Shown piece after piece: positions 59,245-64,000 of a stretch of DNA of 64,000 bases; position 1 is the stretch's first letter, and each line of letters begins with the position of its first letter. The translations under genes were made by a program, and so were the position numbers. The notes beneath the pieces were generated by a model. That model did not search any database and had not been told where the DNA came from. It was given only the letters and a program-made list of their open reading frames with translations. Where the stretch lies: contig JAEYKI010000019.1 in the NCBI GenBank assembly GCA_023408315.1, positions 186,001 to 250,000 on the forward strand, in the 5' to 3' direction. Origin of the DNA: Bacillota bacterium (lineage in GTDB: Bacteria; Bacillota; Clostridia; Christensenellales; Christensenellaceae).

Positions 59245-60630
59245 ATGAGTAAAAAACCGAATATCGTTGTTCTAGGCATGTGCGATACAAAGGGCGTGGA
59301 GATTAAATTCATTGCCGATCAGGTTGCGCATTATGGCGGAAATCCCATTGTTATGAATATGAGCCTGGGAAAGGACGTCGACTGGGCGGATGTTTCCCTG
59401 GACGAGGTGCTGGCGTCAAACGGCACGGATAAAAAAGAAGTTTTTGCGGCGCCCAGGTCTTCCGCCATTGAGATGGTGGGCAATGCTGGCGCGGTAAAGA
59501 TTATGCAGTTATATGCGGAAGGCAAATGCGACGGCGCTATATCCTGGGCCGGCTCCATTGGCACCACAACCGTTTGCTACGCTCTGCGCGCGCTGCCGTT
59601 TGGCGTGCCCAAGATGATGATGACGGACATGGCGTCCGCGGACGTTTCCATGTGGATTGGCAACAAGGATATATACATCATGAACCCCACGGCTGAGATG
59701 GGGATCAACATTGTTACGCGCAAGATGGTGGCCAACGCGTCTGCCGCCATTGTGGCTGCGGCACAGGTTGGCGACGAGCCCATGAAGGGCGCGCGCCCGC
59801 TGATTGCGCTGACGGCGTACGGCACAACCACGCCGCCCGTAAACCGTATTGCTAAGGATATGAACGACCACCGCGGCTGGGACTCTATTACCATACACCA
59901 GGTGGGCGCTGCCGGAGCGACCATGGAAGATTTGATCCGCTCCGGCCATATAACGGCGGTAATTGACCTGACCACCGGCGAGCTGACCAACACCATGTAT
60001 AACAGCCCATACGGCATGCCCAAGACGTGGAACGGCGAACGCCTGACAGCGGCCAGCGACGTAGGCATTCCGCAGATTGTATGCCCGGGCGGCCTGGACC
60101 AGAGCGCGTGCGGCGCGATTGATTCACTGCCGCAGGAATACCTGAACGATTTTAAAACCGGGAAACGCAGGGGTTTCCACGGTACTGATAAACCTTATAT
60201 ACACAACGCGGGCGTTACGATTATGGTGCCCACGCTGGACGAGATTGAAGAGCTTTGCCATTACATGGCCGAGCGCCTGAACAAAACCAACGGCCCCACG
60301 TGCTTTATCCTGCCCATGCAGGGATGGTCTGCCTACGACCAGCGTGAAGAGATAGCAACCAGGGCAAGAGGCTGGTCTGAAGGGAACGGGCACGGCCCCG
60401 TATGGGAGCCCGATGAGCAGGAGCCCAGGTGGTCCCGCCGCGCTACCCTGATGCGTCCTCTGATGCACAAGCTGCTCCGAAAGGATTACGATAATCTGGA
60501 TTACATCGTCTGCGATATGCACATTATTGATGTGGAGTTCTCCGATTTCTGTTACAAGGTGATGGGCGATATGCTGGACGGCAAATGGAAAAAAGGCATG
60601 TATCGGGATATCCCCGGCGTGCTTGAGTGA
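59245..60630 (+). CDS. Tm-1-like ATP-binding domain protein (UPF0261)
   Basis: A 461-residue protein of the UPF0261/Tm-1-like family. It begins NIVVLGMCDTKGVEIKFIAD, and contains SWAGSIGTTTVCYALRALPFG, MTDMASADVSMWIGNKDI and CPGGLDQSACGAIDSLPQEY, all typical. The N-terminal half is a nucleotide-binding fold. The C-terminus after about residue 400 (WKKGMYRDIPG) is specific to the bacterial form. With the adjoining TIM-barrel protein it reconstitutes the Tm-1 architecture. A kinase or ligase role on the pathway acid would supply a missing step in this operon, but this is speculation. Confidence 0.8.
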   Translation: MSKKPNIVVLGMCDTKGVEIKFIADQVAHYGGNPIVMNMSLGKDVDWADVSLDEVLASNGTDKKEVFAAPRSSAIEMVGNAGAVKIMQLYAEGKCDGAISWAGSIGTTTVCYALRALPFGVPKMMMTDMASADVSMWIGNKDIYIMNPTAEMGINIVTRKMVANASAAIVAAAQVGDEPMKGARPLIALTAYGTTTPPVNRIAKDMNDHRGWDSITIHQVGAAGATMEDLIRSGHITAVIDLTTGELTNTMYNSPYGMPKTWNGERLTAASDVGIPQIVCPGGLDQSACGAIDSLPQEYLNDFKTGKRRGFHGTDKPYIHNAGVTIMVPTLDEIEELCHYMAERLNKTNGPTCFILPMQGWSAYDQREEIATRARGWSEGNGHGPVWEPDEQEPRWSRRATLMRPLMHKLLRKDYDNLDYIVCDMHIIDVEFSDFCYKVMGDMLDGKWKKGMYRDIPGVLE

Positions 60631-60637
60631 TAAACGA

Positions 60638-60880
60638 GTGCGGGGCTTTGCCCCGCACCCCACTTCTTTTCTTAAAAAAGAAAAGAAGCGAAAGAATTTT
60701 AGGCAAAACGCTGTGCGTTTTGAAAAATAAAGACAAGCAGGTTATCGAACATACCAAATTCCAGAGGCAGGCTGACCTGGATTTTTCTAAAATGGCGCGA
60801 AGCGGCATTTAAAACATGAAATTCTTTTGTTCCTTTTCTTTTAAGAAAAGGAACGGGAGGTTTGGAGGTGCGAAGCCTCT
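60638..60880. repeat. Structured intergenic repeat, copy 4
   Basis: A 9-bp hairpin GTGCGGGGC-TTT-GCCCCGCAC (60638-60658), then CTTCTTTTCTT (60663-60673) / AAGAAAAGAAG (60678-60688). A ~120-nt core follows that is shared with copy 5 (AAGACAAGCAG, GGCAGGCTGACCT, GCGCGAAGCGGCATT). Then come a second hairpin GTTCCTTTTCTT (60829-60840) / AAGAAAAGGAAC (60843-60854) and a GGAGGTGCGAAGCCTC end. Unlike the others it lies between co-directional plus-strand genes. Confidence 0.65.
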
Positions 60881-60905
60881 AAAAATAAAATTAACGAGGT
60901 TTGAA

Positions 60906-61370
60906 ATGAATAAAAAAACAATTGTGATCGGGTGCGACAACGCGGCCGTATCACTGAAAGATACGATCAAAAAATATGTGGAATCGCTTGGGTTCACGGT
61001 AGAAGACGTTGGATGCTTTGCCAGCGAGGACCCGACGGTATACCCGGTGATTGCGGAGAAGCTGTGCCAGGAGATACAGAAGAGCGATTTTGCCAAAGAC
61101 GGTATTCTGATCTGCGGCACGGGCATCGGAATGGCAATGAGCGCGAACAAATGCAAGGGCATACGCGCTGCGGTATGCCACGATAATTTCTCCGCGGAGC
61201 GCGCTAAACTTTCCAACGACGCGAACGTGCTTTGCATGGGCGAGCGGGTCATTGGGCCTGAACTGGCCAAGAAAATCACCAAGGAATGGCTTTCACTGAG
61301 CTTTGTGGACGGCAGCTCCACCCCCAAAGTGAACGCAATGAAAGAGATTGAAAGGCAAAACTTTAAATGA
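60906..61370 (+). CDS. DerI/RpiB-family D-erythrulose-4-phosphate isomerase
   Basis: A 154-residue LacA/LacB/RpiB-family isomerase. GCDNAAVSLKDTIKKYVES, ILICGTGIGMAMSANKCKGI and RVIGPELAKKI are the family blocks. The Cys of ICGTGIG is the catalytic base. Context (a LerI-type partner directly downstream and overlapping) favours D-erythrulose-4-phosphate to D-erythrose-4-phosphate as in erythritol pathways, over ribose-5-phosphate isomerisation. ACGAGG lies 6 nt before the ATG at 60906. Confidence 0.82.
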   Translation: MNKKTIVIGCDNAAVSLKDTIKKYVESLGFTVEDVGCFASEDPTVYPVIAEKLCQEIQKSDFAKDGILICGTGIGMAMSANKCKGIRAAVCHDNFSAERAKLSNDANVLCMGERVIGPELAKKITKEWLSLSFVDGSSTPKVNAMKEIERQNFK

Positions 61371-62197
61371 TGGACAAGATATACATGGGCTCAAACCTGA
61401 AGATGTATAAAAACATTGCGCAAACGCAGAACTTTCTGGCCCGTTTGGCAGAGCTGACGGCTGATATAGACCGTAAGGAAGTCACGTTCTTTATCATCCC
61501 GTCCTATACGGCGCTGGACAGGGCCAGGCAGACGGTGGCCGGGGACCAGATTCTGCTGGGCGCGCAAAACATGCACCCGGAAGAGGAAGGCCAGTTTACA
61601 GGCGAAATATCGCCCTTGATGCTCAAGGAAATCGGGATGGACATTATAGAGATAGGCCATTCCGAGCGGCGGCATGTGATGGGCGAGACGGACGAGCAGG
61701 AAAACAAAAAGGTGCTTTCCGCACTGAACCACGGTTTTACGGCGCTTTTGTGCGTGGGGGAAACCGGGGAGCAAAAAGCCCTGGGGCTGAGCGACGAAGT
61801 GCTGGCGACGCAGCTTAAAATTGGCCTGCACGGCGTAGCGGCCGAACAGTTGGACAGGCTTTGGATCGCGTATGAGCCCGTTTGGGCCATTGGCGTAAAC
61901 GGCGTGCCCGCAAGTGCCGAATATGCGGATGAAAAACACGCTGTAATTAAGAACGTTTTAAAAGGCCTTTTTGGAGATGACGCTGAAAAAATTCCCGTAT
62001 TGTATGGCGGCAGCGTGAATTTGGAGAACTGCAAAGAACTCTCCGCATGCCCGCATGTGGACGGGTTGTTTGTGGGACGCACCGCCTGGGACGCGGACCG
62101 CTTTGATAAACTGATCCGTATGTCTATTGCCGAATTCCGTATCAAGAGAAAATTTGAGAGCGGGAAGCCAAGCTGCTGGAACGGTTCAATTTTCTAA
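61367..62197 (+). CDS. lerI: LerI/EryH-type L-erythrulose-1-phosphate isomerase (TIM homologue)
   Basis: A 276-residue triose-phosphate-isomerase homologue. Catalytic Lys in GSNLKMYK, His in EIGHSERR and Glu in AYEPVWAIG are all present. Strings such as LLGAQNMHPEEEGQFTGEIS, NGVPASAEYAD and LYGGSVNLENCKELSACPHV match the EryH/LerI branch rather than glycolytic TIM. That branch turns L-erythrulose-1-phosphate into D-erythrulose-4-phosphate. It starts inside the stop of the DerI-type gene (ATGATGG; a second ATG is at 61370). The ~25-residue C-terminal tail beyond the barrel is unusual. Confidence 0.83.
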   Translation: MMDKIYMGSNLKMYKNIAQTQNFLARLAELTADIDRKEVTFFIIPSYTALDRARQTVAGDQILLGAQNMHPEEEGQFTGEISPLMLKEIGMDIIEIGHSERRHVMGETDEQENKKVLSALNHGFTALLCVGETGEQKALGLSDEVLATQLKIGLHGVAAEQLDRLWIAYEPVWAIGVNGVPASAEYADEKHAVIKNVLKGLFGDDAEKIPVLYGGSVNLENCKELSACPHVDGLFVGRTAWDADRFDKLIRMSIAEFRIKRKFESGKPSCWNGSIF

Positions 62198-62212
62198 GCT
62201 TAACAGAGTTTC

Positions 62213-62481
62213 ACCCCGGGCCCCGCTTCTTTTCTTAAAAAAGAAAAGAAGCAAAAGAATTTATTGCAAAACGGCGCTACACGCCGTTTTGGAAAAATGC
62301 AAACAAGCAGTTTATCAAAAATACATATGCCAAGGGCAGGCTGGCCTCTACTGTTTTTCACAATGCAGCGAAGCGGTATTGCAGGCAAATGGGATTCACA
62401 AGGGACAATCGTCCTTTGTGCCAGGGTCGGGGCCCCAAAAATCTTTGATTTTGGGGTGAAGGCGGGAGGCGGGCAGCCTCC
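62213..62481. repeat. Structured intergenic repeat, copy 5
   Basis: CTTCTTTTCTT (62226-62236) / AAGAAAAGAAG (62241-62251), a core shared with copy 4 (CAAACAAGCAG, GGGCAGGCTGGCCT, GCAGCGAAGCGGTATT), a hairpin CACAAGGGAC (62397-62406) / GTCCTTTGTG (62411-62420), and a GGAGGC-GGGCA-GCCTCC end (62465-62481). It lies between convergent genes and ends 11 nt from the LuxR stop. Confidence 0.65.
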
Positions 62482-62491
62482 AATAATATCC

Positions 62492-63379
62492 TTACAAATG
62501 TGTTTCCAGATAGGTACGCAGGTTTGAGGTGCGGGGTAGGTTCAGTTTTTTGCGGATGTTGAGCCGGTGGTAATCCACGGCTTTTTGCGTAACAAACAGC
62601 CTGTCCGCAATTTCCTTGGACTGGTATCCTTCTTTAATAAAGGTGGCCACCTGCAGTTCCCTGGGCGTCAGTTTGGTAATGGAGGGCGGGCGCTTTTTGG
62701 TAATGGGATATACAATCTCGTCTATAATTCCGTTTACCAGGTCAATGTCTTTAACGCCTGCAGTTTTCTTTAAATAATTAAGAGACGGCTTGATGAAACG
62801 CTCCACGTTTGTGGAGATTGTTTCCTCCAGGTCGTTCTGGGACTTTTCCCGCTGGTTTAAAATTTGTATCAGCATTTCGTTCTGCTTTTCCAGCGCCTTG
62901 AACCGTTGCTCTATTTCGTTTAGATTATTGCGGATAAATTTTTGGAACGTGATATCCCGGATGTATTCAATGATCAGCACAATCTCGTCCTGTTCGTTAA
63001 ACACGGGAATGGAAAAAAGTTCATGCCAGCCGTTCTTTTTGTCTTTGCGGTTGTAACTCACCACGTCCATATGCGGCGTTTTTGTCTCCAGCGTTTTCAG
63101 CGTGGGGCAGTTGTCGCAGGGGGTGCCTCGCTGGTGGTATATGCAGTAACACTTTTGGTTAATGGCGTCCACCCGGTTGTCTTGCAGGTACAGGTTGGAT
63201 ATGGTGGTGTTCACATAAAGAACGTTCAAATCCCTGTCCAGCACGCTTACACCGTCCTGAATAAACTCAATCAGCGTATGGAAAAAGCTGGAGCTGTTAA
63301 AAAAATCCGTTTCACTGTGCACAACAATCTTTTTTGCGGCATCGGGAGCAAAAATCCATCCAAAACCGGTATCGCTCAT
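62492..63379 (-). CDS. PAS-LuxR transcriptional regulator with Cys/His sensor motif
   Basis: A 295-residue one-component regulator. A PAS domain (about 30-150) contains Cys77, Cys79, His82, Cys88 and Cys91 (CYCIYHQRGTPCDNCP), a pattern seen in a subset of PAS domains and likely to bind metal or a cluster. A coiled coil (about 155-200) leads to a LuxR helix-turn-helix near 235-290 (LTPRELQVATFIKEGYQSKE then IADRLFVTQKAVDYHRLNIR). It has no receiver domain and no membrane segment. GGGGGTG precedes its start. It lies between the RuBisCO-like operon and the divergent OYE gene and is their likely regulator. Confidence 0.87.
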   Translation of the reverse strand: MSDTGFGWIFAPDAAKKIVVHSETDFFNSSSFFHTLIEFIQDGVSVLDRDLNVLYVNTTISNLYLQDNRVDAINQKCYCIYHQRGTPCDNCPTLKTLETKTPHMDVVSYNRKDKKNGWHELFSIPVFNEQDEIVLIIEYIRDITFQKFIRNNLNEIEQRFKALEKQNEMLIQILNQREKSQNDLEETISTNVERFIKPSLNYLKKTAGVKDIDLVNGIIDEIVYPITKKRPPSITKLTPRELQVATFIKEGYQSKEIADRLFVTQKAVDYHRLNIRKKLNLPRTSNLRTYLETHL

Positions 63380-63389
63380 AAGAACACCC

Positions 63390-63414
63390 CCTAGTATATA
63401 TATACTATACTAGG
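63390..63414. promoter_or_regulatory. Inverted repeat just upstream of luxR-type gene
   Basis: Perfect 9-bp arms CCTAGTATA (63390-63398) and TATACTAGG (63406-63414) around seven bases. It adjoins the ribosome site of the regulator gene and overlaps its likely -10 region, so autorepression is possible. It contains the TACTAG half-site found in the other operators, in reverse arrangement. Confidence 0.55.
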
Positions 63415-63462
63415 TTTGTGTGGAATAGTAAATAGCGCGCTATTAAAATAAAATTGAAAAAA

Positions 63463-63509
63463 ATACTAGAAATGGGCTGGTATGAACATTACTAGCCATA
63501 CTCTGGTAT
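63463..63509. promoter_or_regulatory. Two tandem operator-like repeats upstream of OYE gene
   Basis: ATACTAG-N7-CTGGTAT (63463-63483) and TTACTAG-N7-CTGGTAT (63489-63509), 26 bp apart. Both match the site at 55913-55933. A TATAAT box at 63554-63559 without a good -35 lies downstream, which suits activation from these sites. Confidence 0.62.
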
Positions 63510-63623
63510 TATACCCGTGATTTCATGGTATAGGCGTATATGCCGGGCACGGATATAATAGAATCAACGGATAATTTCATATAACAATCAATCAAATCTA
63601 TAAAAAAGGAAGGATCAATGTTT

Positions 63624-64000
63624 ATGAGTAATAAAGATACTTTTTTGGCGAAACCGATTAAAGTTGGAACCAAAACAGCAAAAAACCGCTTCACCATCAA
63701 CGCGATGGAATGCTGCGACGGAAGCCCGGTCGGCGGATTTTCCGATCGGTCTATCGAGCGCTACAGGAATCTTTTTGAAGGAGATTCCGGCATCATCTTC
63801 TTTGAGTCCATTACGCTGCAGTATGACAGCCGTGCAAGGGACATGCAGATCAGCCTGCAGAAAAACAACAAAGACAACATTAAAGAATGGGCAAAATTCA
63901 TTAAAGATATGAAAGCCATCAATCCCGATCCGTTGCTGATCGTTCAGTTGAACCACTCGGGCGAAATCTCCGGGGGTGGAGATCAGAAACGCGTTTGCGT
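63624..64000 (+). CDS. Old Yellow Enzyme-family NADH:flavin oxidoreductase, 3' end outside window
   Basis: The frame is open from the ATG at 63624 to the window edge (about 125 residues). KNRFTINAMECCDGSPVGGF and SDRSIERYRNLFEGDSGIIF match the N-terminus of OYE-type flavoenzymes, and LIVQLNHSGEIS holds the conserved QL.HSG segment that binds FMN. These enzymes reduce conjugated or activated double bonds. AGGAAGGA lies 9 nt before this ATG; another ATG is at 63618 but too close. It is transcribed away from the LuxR gene, behind two operator-like sites. Confidence 0.85.
   Translation, partial: MSNKDTFLAKPIKVGTKTAKNRFTINAMECCDGSPVGGFSDRSIERYRNLFEGDSGIIFFESITLQYDSRARDMQISLQKNNKDNIKEWAKFIKDMKAINPDPLLIVQLNHSGEISGGGDQKRVC

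Noticed and set aside
60627..60812. Small open frame in repeat copy 4, with a similar one in copy 5
   Set aside because: Both strands are open to a similar degree, there is no ribosome site and the similarity follows the shared DNA repeat, so a peptide is not supported.

Overview
The window looks like the chromosome of an anaerobic, spore-former-type Gram-positive bacterium (Bacillota, class Clostridia; genus not identifiable by eye). Evidence: strong AGGAGG-type ribosome sites, consensus TTGACA/TATAAT promoters with 17-18 bp spacers, many TTG starts, an Ech-type energy-converting hydrogenase, 2-hydroxyacyl-CoA dehydratase activase genes, nitrogenase accessory genes, c-di-GMP-I riboswitches and Clostridia-like intergenic repeats. 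No tRNA, rRNA, CRISPR array or complete insertion sequence was seen.

Layout. 1-8.0 kb: the end of a nitrogenase accessory region (nif-type [2Fe-2S] ferredoxin, nifV, a NifX-type protein, then an AnfO homologue and an RbsD/FucU mutarotase), interrupted by an MMPL exporter with a secreted heptad-repeat partner and a divergent TetR regulator. 8.2-19.5 kb: housekeeping and stress genes (two iron-sulfur-flavoprotein-like reductases, TetR, YyaL/DUF255, PadR-HAAS pair, NYN-LOTUS protein, nitroreductase, bactofilin, OFA-family transporter). 19.9-22.1 kb: a chemoreceptor broken by one frameshift.

22.4-38.6 kb is the most unusual stretch. An acyl-activating ligase, a free acyl carrier protein and a one-module NRPS (C-A-PCP) end in a domain that resembles cyanobacterial acyl-ACP reductase rather than the usual NRPS reductase. 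Directly downstream are a 7TM sensor kinase and a REC-GAF-HD-GYP response regulator (predicted c-di-GMP phosphodiesterase). Then come a c-di-GMP-I riboswitch in front of a 1,467-residue surface protein and three further c-di-GMP-I riboswitches in series in front of a transglutaminase-like lipoprotein. A coherent reading is a small lipo-amino-aldehyde product, a sensor, c-di-GMP turnover and riboswitch-controlled surface proteins; the link between the parts is inference.

39.5-52.5 kb: three dehydratase-activase genes (all TTG starts), then echABCDEF and hypAFCDE for a membrane [NiFe] hydrogenase; hypB and a maturation protease are absent here. 52.7-55.6 kb: macrodomain protein, PaaI-like thioesterase, HD phosphohydrolase and a membrane diguanylate cyclase.

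56.2-64 kb: a catabolic cluster with a RuBisCO-like protein, amidohydrolase, a TIM-barrel/Tm-1-like pair, and DerI- and LerI-type tetrulose-phosphate isomerases, followed by a divergent PAS-LuxR regulator and an Old Yellow Enzyme gene cut by the window end. The last enzymes fit a route from a branched sugar acid phosphate through L-erythrulose-1-phosphate to erythrose-4-phosphate. The same 21-bp imperfect inverted repeat occurs upstream of the RuBisCO-like gene and twice upstream of the OYE gene, which suggests one regulon.

Five copies of a structured intergenic repeat (18.1, 39.0, 52.6, 60.6 and 62.2 kb) share hairpins, one of them with compensating base changes.
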